Positions 9,244 through 17,285 of a DNA stretch of 53,043 nt are shown here, piece by piece. The number at the start of each line of letters is the position of its first letter. The stretch's first letter is position 1. Below the pieces are notes generated by a model. That model had not been told where the DNA came from and searched no databases. It was given only the letters and a program-made list of their open reading frames with translations. The translations under genes were made by a program, and so were the position numbers. Source of the DNA: Smithella sp. PtaU1.Bin162 (GTDB lineage Bacteria > Desulfobacterota > Syntrophia > Syntrophales > Smithellaceae); the NCBI GenBank assembly GCA_002068015.1, contig MVRV01000137.1:1-53043 (forward strand), written 5' to 3'.

Positions 9244-9764
9244 CGCAAACTCCGATTTTTTTTCATCAATAACACGGTGCGCGCTTATCCGGAGACAACT
9301 GTGTCGCCGACCACGCCGTTTAAGATTAATCTTCCGCACACGGCCGGAATTGAAAATAATAGTTTTTATCGCACTGTGAACTTTGGAATTGGACTGGTTG
9401 ACGCATTAAGCAGACACATCCGGATGTGTCTTTCCCCAAACGACAAAACGGCTCGCGCCGTCTCTGCTTTTCGCAAGACCAGTACGGTATTACCGCATTA
9501 CTGGAATAAGGAAAAGCAGAATTACTTAATCGGTTTTTGAATGTTCCTGCGTTTTATAGAATCCGGTCTGGAGGTACCCCTTGATCGGATTATGATGAAG
9601 TATAAGAAAAGCCGTCCGATATGTCAATACGGAAATTGTTTTGTCCGGCCGGATTAGAAATGTTCTGTATGTGTGATAACCGGATGATCCTTTTGCTGTG
9701 CTCGGTGCGATCAGGAGCGATGGCATTTGATGTTCGGCGACAGGGCGAATTGCGAAGCAGCCGT
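9244..9764. other. 521-nt intergenic region with two palindromes
   Basis: This stretch lies between the glucokinase start and the MgtE stop. ORFs on both strands here read through the flanking genes in the wrong frame and have no recognisable content. The only clear structures are a perfect 20-bp palindrome at 9412-9431 (AGACACATCC and its complement, no loop) and a small hairpin ACGGC-TCGC-GCCGT at 9448-9461. Both lie 170-220 nt upstream of the glucokinase start. No convincing sigma-70 promoter was found. Confidence 0.55.
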
Positions 9765-10760
9765 TTATTTGCCCAGGATTAAAGCAGCGAGGGAAAAATA
9801 GGTAAGGATGGTGCATATATCGGCCAGCGCCAGAGTCAAAGGTCCCGAAGCAACCCGCAGGTCAAGGCGGAGTTTATGCAGCAGAGATGGAACACTCACG
9901 CCGATAAGACAGGCAAGGAGTAACGAAATCAGGATGCCCGATCCGATGACTGTTCCCGCCGGAACATCGCTTCTCCAGATTACGGCAATACTGCCGACAA
10001 TCAGGCCGCAGGCACAGGCCAGAAGTAATGTGCGCAGAAGTTCGCGTCTTAAAGATTTGATGTACCAGCCCTGCCGGCTGCTTTGGTGATGAATTGCATG
10101 AACAGTAATGGCCATGGTTTGCATGGATACGCTTTCCCCCAGCCCCAGCACCAGTGTCAGAAAGAAAGCGAGGATCAGACTTTCCGCCAAGGTAACCTGA
10201 AACAGGCCGACCAGCAGCGCGCAGATGGTTCCGCTCATAATGGTCGCCAGAAGCCAGGGAAAGCGATAGCGAAACGCCTGCCAGACGGATTTGGTCTTAA
10301 GTTCAGAAATTTGAACGCCCAGGGTGTCAAAAATACTATGGATTTGTTCTCTTTCTTCCATGTCGAACATCTCCTGGGTAAAGACACCGACGTCGATGAC
10401 TCCCAGTATATGACCTTCGGTATTCACGACGGGGAAAGCCAGATATTTATGCAAAACAAAAAACTCCAGGGCATCCATCAGTGTGGCTGATTCGGGTATG
10501 ACGACGAGGTTGGTTGCCATGATGGATTCCACGCGCGTATCCAGGGGAGACGTAAGTAATTTGCGTGTCTGGATACTGCCGACCAGCCGGTTGTTATCAT
10601 CGAGGACGTAAAAATAAAGAATAGTTGATTCGGGTTGTCTTTGACGGATGTTTTCGAGAGCTTCCTGAATGGTATCATAAGTGTAAACTGTTACATAATC
10701 TGTGCTGGCGTGGCTCATCACGGGTTTATCAAGGTCAGAAGATGAAATAGTCTCTATCAT
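9765..10760 (-). CDS. Short MgtE-type divalent cation transporter (CBS pair + MgtE membrane domain)
   Basis: The 331-aa product has two CBS domains (about residues 15-130) followed by five hydrophobic segments (about 165-330). The membrane part contains the MgtE-like GLGESVSMQTMAI segment. Classical MgtE is about 450 aa and begins with a superhelical N domain that senses Mg2+ together with the CBS pair; that domain is absent. The protein starts directly at the CBS region, so this is a reduced MgtE-like Mg2+/cation channel rather than an obvious truncation. The ribosome site at the ATG is weak. The gene follows the hybrid kinase by 84 nt on the same strand and could be co-transcribed with it. 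Confidence 0.82.
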   Translation of the reverse strand: MIETISSSDLDKPVMSHASTDYVTVYTYDTIQEALENIRQRQPESTILYFYVLDDNNRLVGSIQTRKLLTSPLDTRVESIMATNLVVIPESATLMDALEFFVLHKYLAFPVVNTEGHILGVIDVGVFTQEMFDMEEREQIHSIFDTLGVQISELKTKSVWQAFRYRFPWLLATIMSGTICALLVGLFQVTLAESLILAFFLTLVLGLGESVSMQTMAITVHAIHHQSSRQGWYIKSLRRELLRTLLLACACGLIVGSIAVIWRSDVPAGTVIGSGILISLLLACLIGVSVPSLLHKLRLDLRVASGPLTLALADICTILTYFSLAALILGK

Positions 10761-10844
10761 TTTTATGCTAAGTCCCGTTTATTTGTTGATGGTTTAAATT
10801 TAATTAAGTAAGCCGCAAATTTTCAGCGGCAGCATGTAAGGTAA

Positions 10845-13061
10845 TTATTTTCTCAGTTCTTCTTTTATCGCCAAACCAAGTTCTTCCAGAATTAACGGTT
10901 TCTTGATGTATCTTCCCGCTCCCAGCCTCTGGGTTTCTTTTACCTGTTCCGTTTCCGCAAAGCCGCTGAAGATGATGGCTTTTTGCTGCGGATGGATTTT
11001 TTTTATCCGCGCATAGGTTTCCCGTCCGTTTATTCCCGGATCCATGATCATGTCCAAAAGCAGCAAATCGACCGTATGCTCTTTCAAATATTCGACCGCT
11101 TCTTCTCCTCCGGAAACAGACAGGGCTTTGTAGTGCAGTGTTTCCAGCATTCCGCAGGAAATTTCCCTCTGACTCTGGACGTCATCTATGACCAGAACCG
11201 TCTCTCCGTTTCCGTATAATTTCCCAAGCGGAACGGATACTTTATCGGCGGCCTTTTCCCTTGTAATGGGGAAGTAAAGCTCAAATCTGGTACCTTCCTT
11301 GCCGCTTGTCACATTGATGCAGCCGTCATGATCCTGCATGATATTCCAGACGACGGTAAGTCCCAGACCGGTGCCGCTGCGGCCCATTATTTTCTTTGTG
11401 TAAAATGGTTCAAAAATGCGATTGATGTCATCAGGTGATATTCCCCGCCCGGAATCCTCTATTACTAAAACGGCATATTCGCCAATGCTTATATCATTAC
11501 AGCCCGAAAGCGGTTTGTCGATATAACGGTTCATAGTTGCAACAACGACAGTTCCTTTGCCTTCGATAGCCTCCGCGGCATTGGATATAAGGTTCATTAG
11601 AACTTTGCGAACATGATCCGTAGAACCTTTGATGTTTAATAATTCCGGATCCAATTCTTCTTTAACCGTAACCTGCGGGTGGTACTGCAGAAGTTTTTTA
11701 TATTCGGGAGATTTTAAATATTCACTGATCAAGTCATTGAGCTTGAATGGTTCCTTGTTGATGGCTACGCCTCTGGCCACGGTTAATAAATCCTGAACTA
11801 TGGCGGCTGCTTTCAATCCCGATTGCTGCATGGTTTCGATCGGCTTTCTGAGTTTGCTGTCCTCGGGCATGGTCATTAAAAGTATATCCGGATAGCTGAC
11901 AATACCCGCAAGAACGTTGTTTAAATCATGAGCAACGCCGCCGGCGAGCAGTCCCAGAGATTCCATCTTTTTGAGGCGAATAAGTTTTTCTTCAGTTTCC
12001 CGATAGGTATTTTCATTGCGGATTCTTTCAGTAATGTCACGTATCACCGCCATGGCCGCCGGTTTGTTCCTGTAGCTGATGGAGCTCAGACGGATTTCAA
12101 CGTTTTTTTCTTCACTGTCATCTCTTTTTATGCGCACCTGCAGGGAATCGGAAAAATTAACGGACAGCAAATTGTCCTTATGCTTCAGTATTTTTTTTCT
12201 GTCTTCCGGCACGATGATTTTTATAAGTTCTTCCACTGCCGTATCCGTTACCGGATGACCGATCAATCTGCTGCAGGCGGGATTTCCGAAAATAGTTTTC
12301 CCATCCTGAATTACCATGATGGCGTCGTTGGCAAACTCGGTAATAACCCGATATTTATCTTCCGCCGATATATCTATGTAGTTATGAAAAACGCCCCAAT
12401 CGACAATAATGGCAAAAACCAAAAATCCGTATTCCATAAGATACTGAACCGTCGGGACGCCTAGTGATGCCAACCCGTCATGAATTCCCAGCGCATACCA
12501 GAAGATAATGCCGGAGAGGTATAAAACTCGTTGCCTGGTTGTCAGACTTTTGGCTTTGAGCCACAAGATAATGACACCAATGGCGGCGAGCATTATATAT
12601 GCTTCAAAAGCCGGTCCCAGCGCTCCCACCTCCGGTTCGATAAAAGGCCTGGCGAGCCAGAGAAAATTGCGGACGGCAAAACTGTCGGAAACTATTAAGT
12701 TTGTGGACCACAGAATAATCAGGACAAAGACATGAAAACAACCCGCCCAGAGATGATAACGCCGTTGCGGCATCCCAAGATAGGTTAATGTGAATCCGTA
12801 AAAACAATGGACAAGCAGAAGAAGTGCCGTAAATTCCAGAAGACCGGCAAACCGATTGAGACTGCCGGCGGTTGTATTGTATTCGAGAAAAATGCCGATT
12901 GCGTAAATCATGCTGGCAAAAGAGGTTGCTGCACCCCAGATATACCAGCCGCTGCGGGGTTTTCGGAAAAAGAAAGTGATCTGCACGATCAGCATCAGAA
13001 ATGCTAAAACAGCCACCGACAATGATCCGGCCGATTGCGGCACAATACTTTCTATTATCAT
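10845..13061 (-). CDS. Membrane hybrid histidine kinase (7TM-PAS-HisKA-HATPase-REC)
   Basis: 738 aa. Residues 1-222 form about seven transmembrane helices with short loops, like the 7TM N-terminal domains of some kinases. A PAS domain (about 236-345) follows, then HisKA with AHDLNN (phospho-His378), and a HATPase with N-box (Asn494), DSGRGI (536-541), FEPFYTKK and GTGLGL. The C-terminal receiver (about 622-738) has the phospho-acceptor Asp670, an acidic pair (VIDD) and Lys720. All catalytic positions appear intact. No output domain or cognate regulator is adjacent, so the signal must leave through another protein. A GAGGGGGAA ribosome site precedes the start, and a good sigma-70 promoter lies about 140 nt upstream. 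Confidence 0.9.
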   Translation of the reverse strand: MIIESIVPQSAGSLSVAVLAFLMLIVQITFFFRKPRSGWYIWGAATSFASMIYAIGIFLEYNTTAGSLNRFAGLLEFTALLLLVHCFYGFTLTYLGMPQRRYHLWAGCFHVFVLIILWSTNLIVSDSFAVRNFLWLARPFIEPEVGALGPAFEAYIMLAAIGVIILWLKAKSLTTRQRVLYLSGIIFWYALGIHDGLASLGVPTVQYLMEYGFLVFAIIVDWGVFHNYIDISAEDKYRVITEFANDAIMVIQDGKTIFGNPACSRLIGHPVTDTAVEELIKIIVPEDRKKILKHKDNLLSVNFSDSLQVRIKRDDSEEKNVEIRLSSISYRNKPAAMAVIRDITERIRNENTYRETEEKLIRLKKMESLGLLAGGVAHDLNNVLAGIVSYPDILLMTMPEDSKLRKPIETMQQSGLKAAAIVQDLLTVARGVAINKEPFKLNDLISEYLKSPEYKKLLQYHPQVTVKEELDPELLNIKGSTDHVRKVLMNLISNAAEAIEGKGTVVVATMNRYIDKPLSGCNDISIGEYAVLVIEDSGRGISPDDINRIFEPFYTKKIMGRSGTGLGLTVVWNIMQDHDGCINVTSGKEGTRFELYFPITREKAADKVSVPLGKLYGNGETVLVIDDVQSQREISCGMLETLHYKALSVSGGEEAVEYLKEHTVDLLLLDMIMDPGINGRETYARIKKIHPQQKAIIFSGFAETEQVKETQRLGAGRYIKKPLILEELGLAIKEELRK

Positions 13062-13197
13062 TTCCCCCTCAACTTTCCTGATTTACCGCTGCTGAAATAA
13101 TCAACACTGTTTACACTGAATTCTTTATACTGTTTTTGTCTGCCGGTTATATCTGCTGATTTTTCTATTGTATTTATCGGTTCCCTCTATGAATTCT

Positions 13198-13226
13198 ATA
13201 ATATATTGTTGCCGATAAATTGTAAA
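13198..13226 (-). promoter_or_regulatory. Sigma-70 promoter for the hybrid kinase gene
   Basis: On the minus strand, TTTACA (13221-13226) and TATTAT (13198-13203) are separated by exactly 17 nt. Initiation near 13190 gives a leader of about 130 nt. It sits in the 326-nt gap 13062-13387, in which I see no other feature. Confidence 0.65.
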
Positions 13227-13387
13227 GTTTTGTAAAACAATCTCATCCCGGCCTTCAGGATTCATCAGAATAAAGCCATCTGCATAGCTCCAATCTCGTG
13301 CTCGGCGCTTAAGCCTTCCGGTATTACGGATCAGGCCGGCCCATAGGACGAATAGTGATCTCGTTTTGACCTGGGCCGGGGGTTCAG

Positions 13388-13789
13388 TTACTTTTTTATT
13401 GTAACCAAGCTCTTGGTGACTCTGGCCGTGGCGATTATGTCTCCGGAAACCGTTGCGGTAGCATCGGCGAAACAGAGAGTTTTGCCGAGCTTTACTATGT
13501 GCGATTTTATTTTTACAACATCATCCAATTTTGCCGCCCGGATGATGGAAATGGAAATATCATGGGTAAAAGCTTCTTTTTCCGGGGGCAGAATGCTCAG
13601 AAGGCCGGCATAAGAGCACACATCACACAATACATAGATTATGCCGCCGTGAAGAACGCCCGCCGGATTAATAAACTTTTTGCCGGCGATAAATGTCATG
13701 GAGCCGTTCCCGTCTTCCGAGCCAACTTCCGATATTCCCAGATATTTATGAAATGGATGTTCAACGACGGCTTGAAGTCTTTTTATCAT
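13388..13789 (-). CDS. PaaI-family hotdog thioesterase
   Basis: The 133-aa protein is a single hotdog domain with the typical NPAGVLHGGIIYVLCD segment, where the HGG turn and the following Asp contribute to the active site. Family members hydrolyse acyl-CoA thioesters, often phenylacetyl- or other aryl/acyl-CoAs, as tetramers in the cytoplasm. Substrate cannot be told from sequence, and no CoA-pathway gene is adjacent. Length is standard. It stands alone and is transcribed divergently from the amidotransferase gene. Confidence 0.82.
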   Translation of the reverse strand: MIKRLQAVVEHPFHKYLGISEVGSEDGNGSMTFIAGKKFINPAGVLHGGIIYVLCDVCSYAGLLSILPPEKEAFTHDISISIIRAAKLDDVVKIKSHIVKLGKTLCFADATATVSGDIIATARVTKSLVTIKK

Positions 13790-13859
13790 TATTTTTTCCG
13801 GTCATTCCTTTCAAGATTTAAATTACCGTCAATCGTCTGAAATTAATATTTCATTATTG

Positions 13860-13887
13860 TTGAAACGTGTTTTATGTTGCATAATAT
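13860..13887 (+). promoter_or_regulatory. Sigma-70 promoter for the amidotransferase gene
   Basis: TTGAAA (13860-13865) and TAATAT (13882-13887) with a 16-nt spacer, about 77 nt before the chosen start at 13965. Confidence 0.5.
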
Positions 13888-13964
13888 ATCTGCCTTATAT
13901 GGAGTCAACTGTCAAGAGGGTAGCAGCGGAAAAACGAGCCGGAAACAGGCGGAGGTTCAATAAA

Positions 13965-14663
13965 ATGAAGATTCATTACTTTCAGCATGTCCCCTGGGAG
14001 GGATTGGGCAATATTGAAGATTGGATTAAGTCGCACAAATATGTGCTGTCCGGTACGCGGTTTTATGCCGGGGATACCTTGCCTGAGCTTCGGGAAATTG
14101 ATGTGCTGATTGTCATGGGCGGACCGATGGGTGCGTATGACGATAAAAAGTACTCCTGGCTCGCTGCAGAAAAACAATTTATCCGCAAGTCAATTGATGC
14201 CGGAAAGAAAGTGCTGGGGATTTGCCTGGGCTCTCAATTGATAGCTCAGGTGCTGGGTTCAATTGTCTATCCTCATATCCATAAAGAGATCGGCTGGTTT
14301 CCTCTCAAGTTAACCGATGAAGGCAGGAACTCAAAAATACTGGCCGGTTTCCCCGCAGAATTTTCCGTTTTTCACTGGCATGGCGATACTTTCAGCTTTC
14401 CCCGCGGTGCAGCGCGTCTGGCTGAAACCGCAGCTTGCCGCAATCAGGCCTTCTCATACGGGAATAACGTCCTCGGACTCCAGTTCCATCTGGATGTCGG
14501 GCGGGAGAATCTTGCCGCCTGGATAGAAAAGGGCGCCGCCGAACTGGTGGAATCGCGTTATGTTCAAACTTCCGAACAAATTCTCGGGCGGCCGGAGGAT
14601 GAATTTGCCGGGATTAAAGAATACATGCATAAAATACTTAACCGCTTTTTAATTGGGGAGTGA
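13965..14663 (+). CDS. Class I glutamine amidotransferase (GMP synthase-like)
   Basis: The 232-aa product is a stand-alone GATase1 domain of the COG0518 type. The nucleophile Cys sits in LGICLGSQLIAQVLG, and the His of the triad in GLQFHLD. The third triad position, normally Glu two residues after the His (QFHxE), is Asp here. Such free-standing proteins may supply ammonia to an unknown partner or hydrolyse gamma-glutamyl compounds; the acceptor substrate is unknown. The start at 13965 is chosen because GGAGG lies 9 nt upstream; an upstream frame opening at 13857 would add 36 residues unlike the family. Confidence 0.82.
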   Translation: MKIHYFQHVPWEGLGNIEDWIKSHKYVLSGTRFYAGDTLPELREIDVLIVMGGPMGAYDDKKYSWLAAEKQFIRKSIDAGKKVLGICLGSQLIAQVLGSIVYPHIHKEIGWFPLKLTDEGRNSKILAGFPAEFSVFHWHGDTFSFPRGAARLAETAACRNQAFSYGNNVLGLQFHLDVGRENLAAWIEKGAAELVESRYVQTSEQILGRPEDEFAGIKEYMHKILNRFLIGE

Positions 14664-14704
14664 TTATTTTTTGAGGGGGATAATATTTGTTGGGAAGAAT
14701 GGTT

Positions 14705-15691
14705 TTACCGTGTCGGCGATTCCTTTTTCCCGGAAGTGTTTTGTTTCTTGCGGGGACTTTTCGTTTTGGTTTCCTGCTCCATTCGTTTGTCTGATCGGAA
14801 ACAACTGCCCTTGAATTGTTTGGCGTATTTTTTCATTTCCGAGGCGATCTCGATGATTTCACCAAAATGGGAAAAAGAATGGGTGCGTGTTTCGGTAAGG
14901 CCGATGGAAATGCCCATGATGGGGAACGTTGAGGCCTTGCCTTTCCGGTCAAAAGATTTAATAAATCCCTGTGCCGAATCTTCCGGATCGTAAAAAGTGG
15001 GAATTATGCTGTCGAATGCTTCGATTACTTCAGTTGCGGCTTCCTCCGCCAGTGAGGAATCGATGATAAAAACAAAATCGTCACCACCGACATGGCCGAT
15101 AAAGCTGCCATGGGGCTGTTTGCTTTTGACGATATTCAGGATCAGCCGGCCGGTAATCTTGATCACTTCATCCCCCCGGCTGAAGCCGTAACGGTCGTTG
15201 AATGGTTTGAAAAAATCAAGATCGGCATATCCAAAGGAAAAATTCTGCTTTTTGGCTATCCTTTCCTGCAGCGCCCTGTTAATGGAGATATTTCCGGGCA
15301 GGCGGGTCAGAGGATTGATTTCCACTATCCGCATCGAGCGCATAATGCAAAGGTTGACACGCAGGATGAAATCTTTTTCAAAGTCATTTCTCCAGATGAA
15401 ATCTTCGATCAATAAGTTGTCCCAGTTGGAAAGATTAAAATGATCGGGCAGAATTGCCAGAACCGGCAGCTGGCGGAACATGGGATCGGCTTTTAAATCG
15501 TTTAAAATATTGATGGTAAACGGGTCGTCTTTGAGAACATTGATAACGATCAGATCAGGGATGGAATTATAAATATAGTCGAGAGCGGACGGCATATTGC
15601 TGAAAGCAACGCTCTGGAAAGAACCTTTCAGGCTCTTATCTATGGCGTTGGTAGTGACTATATCTTTGCAGACTACGACAACCGTTTTCAT
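14705..15691 (-). CDS. Degenerate receiver-GGDEF protein (diguanylate cyclase)
   Basis: 328 aa. Residues 1-115 look like a response-regulator receiver, but the phospho-acceptor position is Asn51 (LIVINVL) and the usual acidic pair is mostly lost, so phosphorylation is unlikely. The GGDEF domain (about 125-300) has NPLTRLPG at its start, the metal-binding DLDFFKPFND and the loop GGDDF (202-206), an accepted active variant. No RxxD inhibitory site precedes the loop. A Lys/Arg-rich tail of about 25 residues ends the protein. The likely role is cyclic di-GMP synthesis governed by protein contact rather than phosphorylation. Its ribosome site (GTAGGAGA) lies in the 3' end of the HDOD gene, 2 nt away. 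Confidence 0.85.
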   Translation of the reverse strand: MKTVVVVCKDIVTTNAIDKSLKGSFQSVAFSNMPSALDYIYNSIPDLIVINVLKDDPFTINILNDLKADPMFRQLPVLAILPDHFNLSNWDNLLIEDFIWRNDFEKDFILRVNLCIMRSMRIVEINPLTRLPGNISINRALQERIAKKQNFSFGYADLDFFKPFNDRYGFSRGDEVIKITGRLILNIVKSKQPHGSFIGHVGGDDFVFIIDSSLAEEAATEVIEAFDSIIPTFYDPEDSAQGFIKSFDRKGKASTFPIMGISIGLTETRTHSFSHFGEIIEIASEMKKYAKQFKGSCFRSDKRMEQETKTKSPRKKQNTSGKKESPTR

Positions 15692-15693
15692 GG

Positions 15694-16524
15694 TTATGTG
15701 TCTCCTACGGCTTCCATGCTGCTTTCCATTTCGTTTAAAACATCCCTGATGTCCGCCTCCGTCAGGGCGAGAAGCTCAAAGGTGGCGGGGTTGACCTCCG
15801 GGACAAGGTTTTCTCCGGCAAAACCAAAACCGCGGGCGCGAACCAGAAGATCAGACATATGGACAATTGCCGTTTCCAGCGAGGCGTTCTTGGAAAGCGC
15901 CGGACGATGATGGTATTCGATAACTTCAACCAGGTTACGCGGGAAACGCCATTTTTCGGCAAGCCAGCCTCCCACATTGGCATGGGTGGCATTAAATATT
16001 TCCTTTTCCGCATCATATATGGAAATGCCTTTGTTTTTGGCTTCACTCATGGCCGTTTCGTATTCCGCCTGAAATTCCAGCGTGAGAATTACTTTGCCGA
16101 TATCGTGGAGAAGACCGGCAACGGACACCTCTTCCGGCTCCTTCAGGCCCTTTTTTTGGGCGATGACCCGGGAAGCAATAGCACAAGCCAGGGAATGTTC
16201 ATAAAGGCCGTTCATTGTCTTTTGCATCAAATCAAATACCGATACTCCGAGCAGAAGCCCTTTGATGACGTTCAGCCCCAGAAGCATGGTGGCATGGGAG
16301 ACGGAAGCGATTCTGCCGGGGAAACCGTAAATGGCGGAATTGACCATTTTCAATACTTTAGTAGTTAAGGCCGGATCATTGGAAATGAAACTGCTGATTT
16401 CGACAAGAGTGATCCGTGGTTTTTCAATGATGGTGGTTAACCTTTTGAGTGTTCCGGGGACTGTGGGCAGAGTATTGATATTTTCCACTTTATGGCGCAG
16501 GATTTTCGGATCGATCTTACTCAT
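15694..16524 (-). CDS. HDOD domain protein
   Basis: 276 aa, almost all one HDOD domain. It begins with the standard LPTVPGTLKRLTTIIEKP-type segment, then ISNDPALTTKVLKMVNSAIYG and GLNVIKGLLLG, and retains a local HDIGK motif in the centre, unlike many HDODs that lost it. HDOD proteins act in signal transduction, chemotaxis and cyclic di-GMP-linked control, usually without proven enzyme activity. The start overlaps the end of the 98-aa gene by 8 nt and has GAGGG just upstream, so translation is coupled. It lies between the PilZ/98-aa genes and the GGDEF gene in one operon. Confidence 0.88.
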   Translation of the reverse strand: MSKIDPKILRHKVENINTLPTVPGTLKRLTTIIEKPRITLVEISSFISNDPALTTKVLKMVNSAIYGFPGRIASVSHATMLLGLNVIKGLLLGVSVFDLMQKTMNGLYEHSLACAIASRVIAQKKGLKEPEEVSVAGLLHDIGKVILTLEFQAEYETAMSEAKNKGISIYDAEKEIFNATHANVGGWLAEKWRFPRNLVEVIEYHHRPALSKNASLETAIVHMSDLLVRARGFGFAGENLVPEVNPATFELLALTEADIRDVLNEMESSMEAVGDT

Positions 16525-16813
16525 AAAGGCCCTCGATGTGTTTCTCGACCACTTTTTTGATTAAATTCATGTAAGGTTTATCTTCCACTTTAGCAAATCT
16601 TTCTTGGAGAGCCGCCAGTGCCTCTTCTTTGGGAACGGCTTGAATCGTCGGCCCTTCTATAAAGACGGAGGTTATTTCCATGTCTTGAATTCTTTCGATC
16701 CAGGCTGCGGAAAGTTCCGTACCTTCACCAAGCATGATCATACCGCTTTTGGCCAGAACCGGTTTGGCCAGTTTCATCCCCGGTTCCAGTTTATCCACCG
16801 AAATTTTCGGCAT
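16517..16813 (-). CDS. 98-aa protein resembling the N-terminal domain of HD-GYP proteins
   Basis: No firm family assignment. The first 55 residues (KISVDKLEPGMKLAKPV, then GMIMLGEGTELS, then IQDMEITSVFIEG) follow the pattern of the small domain found in front of many HD-GYP phosphodiesterases (DUF3391-like: 'L.pGM.La.pv....G.lLl..G..lt...i..L'). The remainder is a charged helix. Here the domain is a separate small protein co-encoded with an HDOD protein; HDOD and HD-GYP are related folds, so it may pair with the HDOD protein as a split version. Ribosome site GGAAGGA. Function is inference only. Confidence 0.75.
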   Translation of the reverse strand: MPKISVDKLEPGMKLAKPVLAKSGMIMLGEGTELSAAWIERIQDMEITSVFIEGPTIQAVPKEEALAALQERFAKVEDKPYMNLIKKVVEKHIEGLYE

Positions 16814-16871
16814 CGCTCATATCCTTCCCATAGCAGACTCTGTTTCCCCGGTATAAGTCAGGGAAGATTAA

Positions 16872-17231
16872 TTACTCCCTGATGAAAGCGGGTGTTTTGA
16901 TCTCTTTTTCAATTTCTTCCGCATTTCCCGCATTATACTCTATTATCCTTTTTAAATGGTAGAAGGTATCTTCGTCCATGGAAAGAAAAGCGATAATCGC
17001 TTCTTTTTCGTCTGTCCGGAGAATTTTACCATCAATGGTCAGACTGGTATCCGGGTTCAAGGTCAGAATTATTTCGCAAAGCTCATTGGCACGAAACCGC
17101 TTGTCGCCTGTGCAGCTTATACCGGTCAAACTGATATTGAATGTTTTAACTTTGGTTTTTTTCCGTTGAAAGAGAATATCGACATCAAAGGCAACAGGGA
17201 CTCTCGTTCTTTTTCTTCTCTCCTTCACCAT
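16872..17231 (-). CDS. PilZ domain protein
   Basis: This 119-aa protein has the two PilZ cyclic di-GMP binding motifs: an Arg-rich RRKRTR near the N-terminus (RxxxR) and NISLTGISC (the usual D/NxSxxG, with Asn). A short charged C-terminal extension follows. It is expected to bind cyclic di-GMP and act as an effector through protein contact. It is the first gene of the operon that ends with the GGDEF enzyme, so effector and synthase are made together. Start ATG has AAGGATG upstream. Confidence 0.85.
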   Translation of the reverse strand: MVKERRKRTRVPVAFDVDILFQRKKTKVKTFNISLTGISCTGDKRFRANELCEIILTLNPDTSLTIDGKILRTDEKEAIIAFLSMDEDTFYHLKRIIEYNAGNAEEIEKEIKTPAFIRE

Positions 17232-17285
17232 GGCCGGACATCCTTTTTACTTTTGTCAATTAAGCAGGTTATATTATTTTCACAA

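Noticed and set aside
9055-9540. 161-codon plus frame across the glucokinase 5' end
   Set aside because: It overlaps the N-terminus of the ROK kinase in antisense and has no recognisable sequence.
9526-9816. 96-codon minus frame overlapping the MgtE end
   Set aside because: It overlaps the MgtE C-terminus in another frame and is rich in His/Arg/Ser as shadow frames are.
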